A DNA stretch of 64,000 nt from an uncultured Collinsella sp. (GCA_900751755.1 CAADSP010000025.1:1-64000); one strand, 5' to 3'; shown: positions 28,545 to 38,475, counted from the stretch's first letter. Program-made: numbers and translations. Notes: a model not told the origin generated them from the letters alone.

Positions 28545-29240
28545 TTAAAGCTCGGCCCCGCCTAGTCGGTGCGCGATGCTGTCGCAGGCAAGCGCGCCTA
28601 CGACGGTCTTGGCGTCTTCGATCTTGCCGTCGAGCACGGCGTCGATCAGCTCGTGCAGCGGCACCAGGTCCACGTTGACAAACTCGTCATCATCGGGGTT
28701 GGGCGCATCAAACTCGAGCTTGGTAGCCAAGTAGATGTGGATGATCTCATCGCAAAAACCGCAGGACGTGACAATCGACGTCAAAAAGCGAATACGACCA
28801 GCCTTAAAGCCCGTCTCCTCATGCAGTTCGCGCTTGGCGCAATCGAGCGGGTCCTCGCCCGGGTCGAGCTTGCCGGCAGGAATCTCGACCGTCACGCGGT
28901 CGATGGCGGTGCGGTACTGACGCACCAGTACGATCTTGCCGCTCTCGGTCAGTGCCACAACGGCCGCCGCACCCGGATGGCGAACGATATCGCGGGCGCT
29001 GCGGTGACCGTTGGGCAGCTCAACCTCAAGACGGTGGACGTCGAGAATCTTGCCCTTCCAGGCGCACTCCTCCGAAAGAATCTTCTCGTGCAGCTCGGCA
29101 TCGTGCGGGTCGTCGTCGCCCAGCACCAGTGCCGGCTCGTCAGCGACCTCGCCACCAGGCTCGCCCTCGGCGTGCCCATACATGCGGCTGTCCTCTTCGA
29201 CGATCTGCGCGTCCACGAGCTCTTCGTTCTTCTCGTCCAT
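28545..29240 (-). CDS. Nudix hydrolase (ADP-ribose pyrophosphatase-like)
   Basis: 231 aa from ATG 29240; another ATG three codons earlier abuts the ribosome site AGAGGA too closely. The Nudix box is complete (GKLDPGEDPLDCAKRELHEETGF). It is preceded by the IVLVRQYRTAIDRVTVEIPAG segment typical of ADP-ribose pyrophosphatases. The first 55 residues are acidic and unlike the family. It lies 22 bp downstream of purD on the same strand. It probably hydrolyses ADP-ribose or a similar nucleotide sugar. Confidence 0.85.
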   Translation of the reverse strand: MDEKNEELVDAQIVEEDSRMYGHAEGEPGGEVADEPALVLGDDDPHDAELHEKILSEECAWKGKILDVHRLEVELPNGHRSARDIVRHPGAAAVVALTESGKIVLVRQYRTAIDRVTVEIPAGKLDPGEDPLDCAKRELHEETGFKAGRIRFLTSIVTSCGFCDEIIHIYLATKLEFDAPNPDDDEFVNVDLVPLHELIDAVLDGKIEDAKTVVGALACDSIAHRLGGAEL

Positions 29241-29261
29241 CCGTCTCATTCCTCTCGGATT

Positions 29262-30566
29262 TTAGGCATCCCAGGCGTCGCGGCCGCGCAGCGCGCGCAG
29301 GCCGATGTCGTGACGCAGGGTCTTGCCCTCAAAATCAATCTTCTCGCAGGCCTCGTAGGCAAGGTTGCGAGCGTTCTCGAACGTGTCGCCCAGAGCGGTC
29401 ACGGCAAGCACGCGGCCACCATTGGTCACGAGCTGGCCGTCCACCACGGCGGTGCCCGCGTGGTACACGGTCACGTTCTCCATGGCCTCGGCATCGGCGA
29501 TACCGGTGATGACCTTGCCCTTCTCGTAGCTGCCGGGATAGCCCGCGCTCGTCAGGACAACGGCCACGGCCCACTCGTCACGCCAGTCGAGCTCAATCTG
29601 ATCGAGCTCGCAGTTGGCACAAGCCAGCATGACCTCGACCAGGTCGTTCTTAAGGCGCGGCAGCACGACCTGCGTCTCGGGGTCGCCAAAGCGGGCATTG
29701 AACTCCAGCACCTTGGGGCCGGCAGGCGTGAGCATAAAGCCGCCGTACAGGCAGCCGCGGTAGTCGATACCCTCGACAGCGAGCTCGGCCACGGTCTGCT
29801 CCATGACCTTCACCATCGTGGCGTGCTCCTCGTCAGTCACGATGGGCACCGGGCTGTAGACGCCCATGCCACCGGTGTTGGGGCCCTTGTCGCCCTCGAG
29901 CGCGCGCTTGTGGTCCTGCGAGGTGGCCATGGGGCGAACGGTCTTGCCGTCGGTAAAGGCCAGCAGCGAGCACTCGGGGCCAACGAGCATCTCCTCGATA
30001 ACCACGGTGTTGCCGGCATCGCCAAAGGTGCCGCCAAAACACTCGCGCACGGCCTCCTCGGCCTGCGCAAGCTCGGTTGCCACGATAACGCCCTTGCCCG
30101 CGGCAAGGCCGTCGGCCTTGACGACCAGCGGGGCGCCCTGCTCGCGCACGTAGGCAAGAGCCGAAGCCTCGTCGGTAAACGAGCCGTAGGCCGCCGTAGG
30201 GATACCGGCGCGCTCCATGAGCTGCTTGGAGAACAGCTTGGAGCCCTCCATCTGGGCGCCCTCGGCACCCGGGCCAAAGCAGGGAATACCCGCCGCGCGC
30301 ACGGCGTCGGCCACGCCCGCCACGAGCGGAGCCTCGGGGCCAATTACCACAAGTCCGCATCCGTGGCTCTGCGCAAACGCCGCCACGGCCGCAGGATCGC
30401 AGTCGTCGAGAACAACGTTCTCGCCGCAGCTCGCGGTGCCGCCGTTGCCCGGCGCAATGTAGAGCTTGCCGGCGCGCGGTGATGCTGCGAGCTTGGCTGC
30501 CAAAGCATGCTCACGGCCGCCGCTGCCCAACAACAGGATGTCGATGGTTTGAGTGTCCGCCTTCAA
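29262..30566 (-). CDS. purD: Phosphoribosylamine-glycine ligase (GAR synthetase)
   Basis: 434 aa from a TTG start at 30566, chosen because GAGGAGG lies 5-6 nt upstream and the protein then begins just before [16 protein letters not shown], the conserved N-terminus. Reading upstream to 30734 would run through the purA terminator. It is an ATP-grasp enzyme for step two of purine synthesis: GSGGREH N-domain, then [16 protein letters not shown] and PGGxGVYSP-like TGGMGVYSP motifs, then [11 protein letters not shown]. Confidence 0.95.
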   Translation of the reverse strand: MKADTQTIDILLLGSGGREHALAAKLAASPRAGKLYIAPGNGGTASCGENVVLDDCDPAAVAAFAQSHGCGLVVIGPEAPLVAGVADAVRAAGIPCFGPGAEGAQMEGSKLFSKQLMERAGIPTAAYGSFTDEASALAYVREQGAPLVVKADGLAAGKGVIVATELAQAEEAVRECFGGTFGDAGNTVVIEEMLVGPECSLLAFTDGKTVRPMATSQDHKRALEGDKGPNTGGMGVYSPVPIVTDEEHATMVKVMEQTVAELAVEGIDYRGCLYGGFMLTPAGPKVLEFNARFGDPETQVVLPRLKNDLVEVMLACANCELDQIELDWRDEWAVAVVLTSAGYPGSYEKGKVITGIADAEAMENVTVYHAGTAVVDGQLVTNGGRVLAVTALGDTFENARNLAYEACEKIDFEGKTLRHDIGLRALRGRDAWDA

Positions 30567-30618
30567 GGGTGCCTCCTCTATGGATGAACGGCCCGCTCCG
30601 CGCGAGCCCTTTGCAAGC

Positions 30619-30662
30619 AAATATACCCCTCGGCCGCCCGTCCGGGCTGCAAAGGGGTATAT
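30619..30662 (-). terminator. Terminator after purA
   Basis: ATATACCCCT/AGGGGTATAT arms (10 bp) enclose a second pairing GCAGCCCG/CGGGCGGC. On the minus strand TTT follows. Confidence 0.75.
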
Positions 30663-30684
30663 CGCAATAACCAAATAGTCCCGA

Positions 30685-31980
<1,296 letters not shown>

Positions 31981-32064
31981 TTACATTCATGGACTGTCTA
32001 CGCGCCATGCCGGCACGCAGAAGCACAAAACATTCCCAGTATACCCGTGCAACGGGCGCCTGTC

Positions 32065-33456
32065 CTACTCCTCGGCATGTGCCCCATCAAGCTCATAGAA
32101 CTTGGTGGATGCCGGCAGGAACATCAGGTCGACGTCGCCGATCGGGCCCGAACGGTTCTTGGCCACGACGATACGCGTAACGCCCTCGTCGGGTCGATCG
32201 TCGCGCGAGGCCTCGGCCTCGTCGGCGGAGCGGTCCAAGAACATAACGATATCGGCGTCCTGTTCGATGGAGCCCGATTCACGAAGGTCGGAAAGCTGTG
32301 GGCGCTTGCCGGTACGGGATTCGACCTGACGCGAGAGCTGTGACAGCGCGATGAGCGGGATCTTGAGCTCCTTGGCCATGATCTTCAAACCACGCGACAT
32401 CTCCGAAACCTCGACGGTACGGCTCTCGGAGCGGCGCCCCGGCGGAGGACTCACCAGCTGCAGGTAGTCCAAGATGATGATTGCCTTCTCCTTGTTATGG
32501 AGCATACGGCGGCTCTTGGCGCGAATCTCGGTCACTGTGGTGCCGGGCGTATCGTCAATCAGAATATCGAGCTTGGACAAGGTCTGCGTGGCCTCGTTGA
32601 TATTGGCCCACTGCTCGGGGCTAATGCGGCCCATGCGGAAGTCACTGATCGAGATCATGGCGTAGGCGCAAATCAGACGCTGGGCAATTTCCTTGCCCGA
32701 CATCTCCAGCGAGAAGAAGCCGACGGTATAACCAGCAGCGGCAGCGTTGAGCGCCAGATTCAGGGCGAACGACGTCTTACCTACAGCAGGACGGGCGCCG
32801 ATGATGATGAGCTGGCCCTCGCGGAAGCCCATGAGCATGCGGTCGAGCGACGGGAAGCCCGTGGGCACGCCCGCAGCCTGGCCACCGGCCTGGCACACTT
32901 CCTCGGCCTCGTTATAGGCCTCGACCATAAACTCGGTCAGCGTCTTGTAGCTCGACTTGACCTCGCGTGCCGTAACCTTGAGTAGCTTGCTCTCGGCCAG
33001 CTCGACAACCTCTTTGGTGTCGGTGGGGGCGTTATATGCCAGCGCGTTGATCTCGTTGGTGGCGCCGATCAGCTCGCGCAGCATCGAATCGCGGCGAACG
33101 ATGGCGGCATGGTGCTGCCAGTTGACGAGCGACAGGGTCTGACCCATCAGCTCCAAAATGTACGCCTCGCCGCCCACGGCATCGAGCTTGTTGATGCTTC
33201 GCAGGTAATCGATCAGCGAGATGGAGTCGATGGGAATGCGGCTGTTGTACATATCGACCATCGCGGTATAGATGGTCTTATGAATGGGCCGGTAGAAGTC
33301 ATCGGGCTGCAGCTCGACCTGGGCTTCTTCGACCACCTCGGGCGATAGCAGCATAGCGGCCAGTACATTGGCCTCTGCATCTTGGTTTTGGGGAAGACCC
33401 AACTTTGAGCCGCGGTCCTCGACCGTCAGCCCGGTCTCCCTATCGTCATATGCCAT
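32065..33456 (-). CDS. dnaB: Replicative DNA helicase
   Basis: 463 aa from ATG 33456 (GAGGA upstream); an ATG four codons earlier is poorly spaced. It is the hexameric 5'-3' fork helicase. The N-terminal primase-interacting domain starts at LPQNQDAEANVLAAML. The RecA-like domain has Walker A GARPAVGKTSFALN, Walker B AIIILDYLQLV and the arginine-finger region QLSRQVESRTGKRPQLSDLRESGSIEQDAD. A gene of the DciA type, a proposed helicase loader, lies at 47573. Located downstream of the rplI operon. Confidence 0.97.
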   Translation of the reverse strand: MAYDDRETGLTVEDRGSKLGLPQNQDAEANVLAAMLLSPEVVEEAQVELQPDDFYRPIHKTIYTAMVDMYNSRIPIDSISLIDYLRSINKLDAVGGEAYILELMGQTLSLVNWQHHAAIVRRDSMLRELIGATNEINALAYNAPTDTKEVVELAESKLLKVTAREVKSSYKTLTEFMVEAYNEAEEVCQAGGQAAGVPTGFPSLDRMLMGFREGQLIIIGARPAVGKTSFALNLALNAAAAGYTVGFFSLEMSGKEIAQRLICAYAMISISDFRMGRISPEQWANINEATQTLSKLDILIDDTPGTTVTEIRAKSRRMLHNKEKAIIILDYLQLVSPPPGRRSESRTVEVSEMSRGLKIMAKELKIPLIALSQLSRQVESRTGKRPQLSDLRESGSIEQDADIVMFLDRSADEAEASRDDRPDEGVTRIVVAKNRSGPIGDVDLMFLPASTKFYELDGAHAEE

Positions 33457-33611
33457 GAGCATCCTCATTCATATCGCTTGCGAGCATCCATAGTATCAGC
33501 CACAGTCCCAAAACGCGCCGCGCGCCGCCAATCATCACCGAACCAAACGGATGAACGGTCCTGTATATAGGACTTTGACGCGACGTTCACCACAACACTC
33601 ACTCAGCGCAA

Positions 33612-33648
33612 AAAACAAAAGGGCGCCCCGGTTTCCCAGAGCGCCCTT
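33612..33648 (-). terminator. Terminator of the rpsF-ssb-rpsR-rplI operon
   Basis: AAGGGCGC (33641-33648 on the minus strand) pairs with GCGCCCTT, followed by TTGTTTTTT. Confidence 0.8.
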
Positions 33649-33680
33649 CTTAGAACAAGATTGTTGCGTTGCAGCAAATG

Positions 33681-34220
33681 CTACTCGGCAGCAGCCTCAG
33701 TCTCGACCTCGGCGGTCTCGGCCTCGGCGACCTCAGCGGCCTCCTCGACCTCAGCCTCGGCAGCGAGCTCCTCGGCGGTAACGCCGACGAGAACGACAAC
33801 CTCGGCCTTGATCTCGCGATACAGCGAGATGGCAACGGTGTGGGCACCGGCAACCTTGATGGGCTTACCGAGCTCGACGCGCTTGCGGTCGATGTCCATA
33901 CCGAGCTGAGCCTTGATGGCGTCAGCGATCATAGCGGCGGTAACGGAGCCAAAGAGAATGCCCTCGTCGCCGACCTTGACGTCAACGGTGACCGTCTTGC
34001 CCTCGAAGGCAGCCTTGGTCTCGTTGGCGGTAGCCAGACGGACGGCCTCGCGCTTGGCGATGTTGTTGCGACGCTCGTCAAGCTGCTTGAGGTTGCCCTT
34101 GGTGGCGGCAACAGCGAGCTTCTTGGGGAACAGGAAGTTCTCAGCGTAACCCTGAGCGACCTCTACGACGTCACCCTCGCCGCCCTTGCCCTTGATCTCA
34201 TCGAGAAGAATAACCTTCAT
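33681..34220 (-). CDS. rplI: 50S ribosomal protein bL9
   Basis: 179 aa. The N-terminal RNA-binding domain (MKVILLDEIKGKGGEGDVVEVAQGYAENFL) and central helix are standard. The last 30 residues are an Ala/Glu/Val-rich acidic tail, longer than the roughly 150 aa usual in bL9. It is the last gene of the rpsF-ssb-rpsR-rplI operon, 15 bp after rpsR. Confidence 0.96.
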   Translation of the reverse strand: MKVILLDEIKGKGGEGDVVEVAQGYAENFLFPKKLAVAATKGNLKQLDERRNNIAKREAVRLATANETKAAFEGKTVTVDVKVGDEGILFGSVTAAMIADAIKAQLGMDIDRKRVELGKPIKVAGAHTVAISLYREIKAEVVVLVGVTAEELAAEAEVEEAAEVAEAETAEVETEAAAE

Positions 34221-34235
34221 GATGCGTCTCCCTTC

Positions 34236-34502
34236 TTAGCCGCGGTCGCGGTTGCCACGAGAGGAAACCACGGGGACGGTGTACGGCAGGAGAGCCATCT
34301 CGCGGGCGCGCTTGATGGCGTTGGCGATGTCATGCTGATGCTGCGTGCAAGCGCCAGTGACGCGACGAGGCTTGATCTTGCCACGGTCGGTCATGTACTT
34401 ACGGAGAAGCTGAGTGTCCTTATAGTCGATGAACTCAGTGTTCTCCTTGCAGAACTGGCAGTACTTACGACGCGGCTGACGTGCAGAAAAATCATTAGCC
34501 AT
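34236..34502 (-). CDS. rpsR: 30S ribosomal protein bS18
   Basis: 88 aa from ATG 34502 (GAAAGGT upstream); the longer frame has no ribosome site. [17 protein letters not shown] carries Cys15 and Cys18, with Cys52 and nearby His (ACTQHQH), compatible with a zinc-binding form. [14 protein letters not shown] [10 protein letters not shown] is the rRNA-contacting core. It pairs with bS6 on the platform of the small subunit. Confidence 0.96.
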   Translation of the reverse strand: MANDFSARQPRRKYCQFCKENTEFIDYKDTQLLRKYMTDRGKIKPRRVTGACTQHQHDIANAIKRAREMALLPYTVPVVSSRGNRDRG

Positions 34503-34574
34503 GTCAAAATACCTTTCATTTGGCAACTCCGGCGAACCGAAGCCGCCTCTCACTCAAAAATAGGTGAACAACCC

Positions 34575-35027
34575 TTAGAACGGGATGTCCTCATCGTAGA
34601 CGTCGACCGCGGGCGGCGTTGCCACCGGTGCGGCAGGACGTGCTGCGGGCGCGGGAGCTGCGGGGGCGTAACCGCCCTGATCGTAGCCACCCTGACCACC
34701 ACGGGAGCTCATAAACTCGATCTCATCGACGATGACCTCAAGCTTGCTCCGGCGCTGGCCGTCGCGCTCCCAAGAGCTGTAGCGCAGCTTGCCCTCGATC
34801 GCGACCTTGTTTCCCTTTGCCAGGAAACGGCTCACGGCCTCGGCGCGGGTGCCGAACATAGTGCAGTCGACAAAGTTGGGATAGTCCTCCCACTCGCCAG
34901 TCTGCGCGTTGCGGCGACGATCGTTCACGGCGACGCCAAAGGACAGAACCTGGGTTCCGCCGGCGGTGGCGCGCAGCTCGGGATCGCGGGTGAGGTTACC
35001 GGTGATGTTCACTCGATTGATGCTCAT
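34575..35027 (-). CDS. ssb: Single-stranded DNA-binding protein
   Basis: 150 aa with a full OB-fold (NITGNLTRDPELRATAGGTQ, FVDCTMFGTRAEAVSRFLAKGNKVAIEGKL) and a Gly/Pro/Ala linker. The acidic tip DEDIPF recruits replication and repair partners. It is encoded between rpsF and rpsR as in most bacteria. It protects ssDNA at forks. Confidence 0.97.
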   Translation of the reverse strand: MSINRVNITGNLTRDPELRATAGGTQVLSFGVAVNDRRRNAQTGEWEDYPNFVDCTMFGTRAEAVSRFLAKGNKVAIEGKLRYSSWERDGQRRSKLEVIVDEIEFMSSRGGQGGYDQGGYAPAAPAPAARPAAPVATPPAVDVYDEDIPF

Positions 35028-35075
35028 AACTCACTACTTCCTCTTGGGGCACAAGCCCAGTCCAAAACGACAGTC

Positions 35076-35369
35076 TTACTCCTGGTCGTCGCGACGGACG
35101 ATCATGTGGCGGACCACAGCGTCGGTGATGCGCAGGACGCGATCAAGCTCGGCGATCTGGGTAGGATCTGCGTGGAAGTTGATGAGGGTGTAGTCACCAT
35201 CGGTGAGGTCGTTGATCTCGTAGGCGAGCTTGCGCTTGCCCCACTCGTCAACGGAGTCGACCTTGCCAGCGCCCTCAGCGATCGTGGTATCGATACGCTT
35301 CATAACAGCGAGACGAGTCTCGGGGTCGAGCGACGGGTCAACAAAGAACAGCAGTTCATAAGCCTTCAT
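35076..35369 (-). CDS. rpsF: 30S ribosomal protein bS6
   Basis: 97 aa from ATG 35369, preceded by the strong site GAGGAGGTGA. The sequence MKAYELLFFVDPSLD, then KRKLAYEINDLTDGDYTLINF and VLRITDAVVRHMIVR is typical bS6. It is the first gene of the operon with ssb, rpsR and rplI. A hairpin sits directly upstream of the ribosome site. Confidence 0.97.
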   Translation of the reverse strand: MKAYELLFFVDPSLDPETRLAVMKRIDTTIAEGAGKVDSVDEWGKRKLAYEINDLTDGDYTLINFHADPTQIAELDRVLRITDAVVRHMIVRRDDQE

Positions 35370-35395
35370 ATTGTCACCTCCTCTGGGCAAATGTG

Positions 35396-35424
35396 GCTTC
35401 AGGTCGTGAAGGTGCGCCTGAAGC
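35396..35424 (-). promoter_or_regulatory. Leader hairpin upstream of rpsF
   Basis: GCTTCAGG/CCTGAAGC (8 bp) with a 13-nt loop, about 15 nt before the rpsF ribosome site. It could be the S6:S18 autoregulatory structure known in rpsF leaders, but the defining bulge was not verified. Confidence 0.4.
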
Positions 35425-35440
35425 AGGAAAAGACTTCGTA

Positions 35441-35469
35441 ATAATATCTTTCAACCTCCCAGGCCGCAA
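35441..35469 (-). promoter_or_regulatory. Promoter of the rpsF operon
   Basis: On the minus strand TTGCGG, a 17-bp spacer, then TATTAT. It gives a leader of about 65 nt that includes the hairpin at 35396-35424. Confidence 0.55.
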
Positions 35470-35829
35470 GAATACGCAGCTACAACCTCATGACCTCCAC
35501 ATATGGCCATACTCGCACGACGTTTCATGCGCATTCCAACCAAATGCTGACCAAAAGCTTGACGAATCTGTGGACAAGATACGGTGCCGTGGGGACAAGC
35601 TGAGCCAAGCCACAGGTCAACGGGCACAAGGCTGTGGTCGCAAAATGCATACCAGTGGTCCACAGCACCACCCAAAGATTTTTATATTCATTGCCAAGTC
35701 GCTTATGAATACCCCTTTTGAACAATTGAGTTGATCAACCACGCTGGTCGGAAGCCGTTTTTTGGCATCTCAAACCCCACTGCAACGCCAAGCGCGGCCA
35801 AGCGTTTTAAAAAATGCCAACTTTTCTGT
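35470..35829. other. Gene-free region between rpsF and tRNA-Ser
   Basis: No ORF of coding character is seen. Between 35560 and 35670 there are several TGTGGAC/GTCCACAG-like words, including TGTGGACAA at 35569-35577, which equals a TTGTCCACA box on the other strand. Confidence 0.4.
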
Positions 35830-35857
35830 TTGCACTTTGCGATTCCTCGTGTATACT
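35830..35857 (+). promoter_or_regulatory. Promoter of the tRNA-Ser genes
   Basis: TTGCAC (35830-35835), 16-bp spacer, TATACT (35852-35857), 16 bp before the first tRNA. Confidence 0.7.
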
Positions 35858-35873
35858 GACTTTCGCATTTAAC

Positions 35874-35964
35874 GGAGAGTTGTCCGAGTGGCCGAAGGAG
35901 CACGATTGGAAATCGTGTAGGCGTCAAAAGCGTCTCCAGGGTTCAAATCCCTGACTCTCCGCCA
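35874..35964 (+). tRNA. tRNA-Ser (GGA)
   Basis: Acceptor GGAGAGT/ACTCTCC, D-arm, anticodon loop TTGGAAA with anticodon GGA, long variable arm, T-arm GGGTTCAAATCCC, discriminator G, and encoded CCA. It reads UCC and UCU. Confidence 0.95.
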
Positions 35965-35973
35965 GTTAATTCC

Positions 35974-36003
35974 AAAGCAGGCCTTCGAGCCTGCTTTGTT
36001 TTT
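35974..36003 (+). terminator. Terminator after tRNA-Ser(GGA)
   Basis: AAAGCAGGC/GCCTGCTTT (35974-35982 with 35989-35997), followed by GTTTTT. Confidence 0.8.
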
Positions 36004-36012
36004 ACCCCACGC

Positions 36013-36103
36013 GGAGGGGTGGCAGAGTGGTTGAATGCGGCGGTCTCGAAAACCGTTTGGCCTGTATAAGGTCACGAGGGTTCGAATCCCTCCTCCTCCG
36101 CCA
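36013..36103 (+). tRNA. tRNA-Ser (CGA)
   Basis: Acceptor GGAGGGG/CTCCTCC (one G-U pair), anticodon loop CTCGAAA with anticodon CGA, long variable arm, T-arm GAGGG-TTCGAAT-CCCTC, discriminator G, encoded CCA. It reads UCG. The previous terminator lies 10 bp upstream, so it depends on read-through or an unseen promoter. Confidence 0.95.
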
Positions 36104-36115
36104 TTAGATGGTATG

Positions 36116-36145
36116 AGCCCCAGCAATGGGGCTTTTTTCTTTTTG
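36116..36145 (+). terminator. Terminator after tRNA-Ser(CGA)
   Basis: AGCCCCA/TGGGGCT with a 4-nt loop, followed by TTTTTCTTTTT. Confidence 0.85.
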
Positions 36146-36165
36146 TGCACATTTCAATTACGTTC

Positions 36166-36287
36166 AGGAGGAGGGATTCGAACCCGCCAGGGCGCGGAGC
36201 GTAAAGAAAACGCGCCCGTGGCGCGTTTTTAGCGCAGCGCGGTCGGCGTAAGCCGACCGGATAAATTTTGAGCTCCGCTCAAAATTT
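36166..36287. repeat. Inverted tRNA-Ser 3'-end copy and stacked hairpins
   Basis: 36166-36185 is the exact reverse complement of 36078-36097, the T-loop and acceptor part of the tRNA-Ser(CGA) gene (20 nt). Three perfect hairpins follow: 36207-36229 (10-bp stem, 3-nt loop, then T5), 36240-36259 (8 bp, 4-nt loop) and 36263-36287 (11 bp, 3-nt loop). No ORF is present. Origin unknown. Confidence 0.65.
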
Positions 36288-36342
36288 GGACATCCCTCCT
36301 ATTCAGCCACGCCCCCATCGCTTTTGATCCCAACTTGAATCT

Positions 36343-36409
36343 CAAACGTGTACATCACCCTCCAAAAGCGACATTTTTCGACATCTTTGGAGGCTGATGT
36401 ACACGTTTG
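36343..36409. repeat. Long hairpin upstream of the TRIC-family gene
   Basis: CAAACGTGTACATCA (36343-36357) pairs exactly with 36395-36409. After one C-C mismatch CCTCCAAA pairs with TTTGGAGG (36359-36366 with 36386-36393). This gives 23 paired bases with a 19-nt loop and no T-run. Confidence 0.7.
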
Positions 36410-36523
36410 GTGCCTACGCCCCCACCCAGTCGCAACCGTTTACCGAGCAATAGGGTCGCCACGCCCGCCAACCATGTACTATGTACGGGCATTGTCTAAA
36501 CCCACAATCCAAAGGACCCCATC

Positions 36524-37213
36524 TTGCCCGTCGTCGCCGCCATAACCATTACCTCACATGCCTCGGATGCCATGGTCGCTATTCCGTTTTGGCTCGAGAT
36601 GTTCGCTGTTGTCGCCGCATCGATCTCGGGTGTGCTGGTTGCGCGCGAACACAAACTCGACCTGGTGGGCGCGGTCGCGCTCGCGGTGGTCTGCGGTCTG
36701 GGCGGCGGTCTCTTGCGCGACATGACGTTGCAGGTGGGCAACGTCTACATCCTCAACCAGCCAATGGCACTCCCGCTTTCCATTGCCACGGCAGCCATCA
36801 TCTACATTTTCCCGGCAATCGTCGACAAGCCCGAAAAACTCATCCCCCTGCTCGACATCATCTCGGTCGGCATCTACGCCGCCACTGGAGCAGACAAGGC
36901 GCTGGTCTACGGCTTTGCGCCGGCGGTGTGCATCATGATGGGCTTTTTTACCGCGGTAGGCGGCGGCATGCTGCGCGACGGCTTTATGGGCGTGGTTCCG
37001 GGCATTTTCCAACGTACTAACTTTTATGCCATCGCCGCCATCGCCGGATCGACAAGCTATGTGTGTCTCGCTATGAGCGGCATCATGAGCAATGTCGCCG
37101 CGCTGGTCGTATGCGTTGTCGTGACCATGGGACTGCGCTGGCTCTCGCTGCGCTTTGACATCAAAAGCCCCACCGAAGAAGATATCGCGCGCTTCTTGCA
37201 CCGTAAAAAGTAG
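36524..37213 (+). CDS. TRIC cation channel family (UPF0126) membrane protein
   Basis: 229 aa from TTG 36524, with AAAGGA 7 nt upstream; ATG 36572 is the alternative. About seven hydrophobic segments are visible. The two halves carry the duplicated family motifs GLGGGLLRDM and AVGGGMLRDG, as in bacterial TRIC/YadS proteins, which form trimeric cation channels. The charged C-terminal tail (KSPTEEDIARFLHRKK) is cytoplasmic. It stands alone on the plus strand after the tRNA-Ser genes. The ion carried in vivo is not known for most bacterial members. Confidence 0.85.
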   Translation: MPVVAAITITSHASDAMVAIPFWLEMFAVVAASISGVLVAREHKLDLVGAVALAVVCGLGGGLLRDMTLQVGNVYILNQPMALPLSIATAAIIYIFPAIVDKPEKLIPLLDIISVGIYAATGADKALVYGFAPAVCIMMGFFTAVGGGMLRDGFMGVVPGIFQRTNFYAIAAIAGSTSYVCLAMSGIMSNVAALVVCVVVTMGLRWLSLRFDIKSPTEEDIARFLHRKK

Positions 37214-37282
37214 ACAGCACGGCACGACCCTTCGAAATGCAACCGAGAGGCTCTTTTAGAGCGCCCACGCGTTGGGTACCCT

Positions 37283-37307
37283 GTTAGGTATATGCCGAAC
37301 ACCTAAC
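37283..37307. promoter_or_regulatory. GTTAGGT-N11-ACCTAAC inverted repeat
   Basis: A 7-bp inverted repeat ends 14 bp before the start of the gene at 37322 and overlaps its probable ribosome site region. The half-site recurs in the compact palindromes at 55563 and 59067. Confidence 0.4.
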
Positions 37308-37321
37308 AAAAAGGATCAACC

Positions 37322-38467
37322 ATGGCTTTCAATCAAACCGCGACGGCGCCGTCACACAAGATGCGTCGCTGCCTGCTTATGGCATTCGCGCTCATCGCGC
37401 TCGCGCTCACCGCACTTCCCACGGCGTCGTTCGCCGGCACGGACACCGCAGGAAACGTACTTGCGACCGACAATGGCGTCGATCCGTCTGGCGTCGAGGG
37501 TGACCTGTACTGGGCCGGCCAGGCCCTCAACTTGGACGATGCGTCCATCGGCCTCGACATAATTGCAGCAGGCGAGAGCCTCTCCATCCGCGACTGTACG
37601 GTGGGCGGCGCCGTCCGCTTGGCGGCGCGCCCCATCGACATTGCCAAGACTACGGTTGATGGCAGTGTGACCGTTGCCGGCCAGCATGTCGTGCTCAATT
37701 CCGACAGCTCTGCCAACTGTTTTTACGCGATAGGCGAGACGGTTGCCCTGCGCGGCTCTACCAAGTCGGCAGCGCTTGCGGGCGATACGGTGACCATCGA
37801 TGGCACCGTCGAGGGCGATGTCGAGGTTTGGGCCGACAGGCTCATCCTGGGCAAGAATGCCCGCATTACCGGCACCGTGAACGCGCACGTCTCCGAGGAC
37901 CCCGAGCGTGCCGCAGGAGTCGAGGTAGGCGCGCTCAAGATCGACCGCACCGAGAACGAGGATACTTCCACCCTTAACGATGTCATCGGCGGCATCGTCG
38001 CCGCGGCGCTCTCGACCTGTTTTGTCGCCCTGCTGCTCGAGCTCATCTTTCCGCGTGCGACCGCCAGTGCCGCCGGCATGCTCCACCAGCGCCCCACGCC
38101 ACTGTGGGTGAGCGGTCTTCTGGGTACGATTGCTGTCGTCCCCACCGTCCTGCTGCTGATTATCTCTATCGCTGGTCTGTCGCTTGCCGGAGCCCTCTTG
38201 TGCGGTGTTATTGACATCGCACTGGTGTCGAGCGCCTTTACGGGGTGCGCGATCGCGCGCATGATCGGAAACAGCCAGAACCGCTACGCCATGGCGGCTG
38301 TGGGCGGCGTGATCGCAGGCGCCCTCACGGGGCTTCCCCTCGTAGGCGACTTCATCAGCGGCGTGGCCTTCGTCTTTACACTCGGCTACATCATCCAAAT
38401 CATCTGGCGCAACGCCCACCTCAAACCGCAGCAGCCGGCTAACACGCCAGGACTCCCCGCCGCTTAG
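37322..38467 (+). CDS. Exported polymer-forming (bactofilin-like) domain protein with C-terminal membrane helices
   Basis: 381 aa; ATG 37322 follows AAAAAGGA. A signal peptide (MRRCLLMAFALIALALTALPTASFAG) is followed by repeated short strands of beta-helix type (residues about 45-200: GLDIIAAGESLSIRD, GGAVRLAARPIDI, GSVTVAGQHVVL, GTVEGDVEVWADRLILG), as in polymer-forming cytoskeletal proteins. Four membrane segments (about 225-365) come next and a short Pro-rich end. The beta-helix would lie outside the membrane. The function is unknown; a surface scaffold is possible. It is a lone gene. Confidence 0.7.
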   Translation: MAFNQTATAPSHKMRRCLLMAFALIALALTALPTASFAGTDTAGNVLATDNGVDPSGVEGDLYWAGQALNLDDASIGLDIIAAGESLSIRDCTVGGAVRLAARPIDIAKTTVDGSVTVAGQHVVLNSDSSANCFYAIGETVALRGSTKSAALAGDTVTIDGTVEGDVEVWADRLILGKNARITGTVNAHVSEDPERAAGVEVGALKIDRTENEDTSTLNDVIGGIVAAALSTCFVALLLELIFPRATASAAGMLHQRPTPLWVSGLLGTIAVVPTVLLLIISIAGLSLAGALLCGVIDIALVSSAFTGCAIARMIGNSQNRYAMAAVGGVIAGALTGLPLVGDFISGVAFVFTLGYIIQIIWRNAHLKPQQPANTPGLPAA

Positions 38468-38475
38468 CCGCCAAC

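Noticed and set aside
35569..35577. TTGTCCACA (standard-looking DnaA box) upstream of rpsF
   Set aside because: A single copy 15-18 kb from the dnaA region, without clustering or a melting region. Kept only as a remark.
36104..36300. CRISPR-like array in the stacked hairpins after tRNA-Ser
   Set aside because: The stems differ from one another and there are no equal repeats with unique spacers. No cas genes are present.
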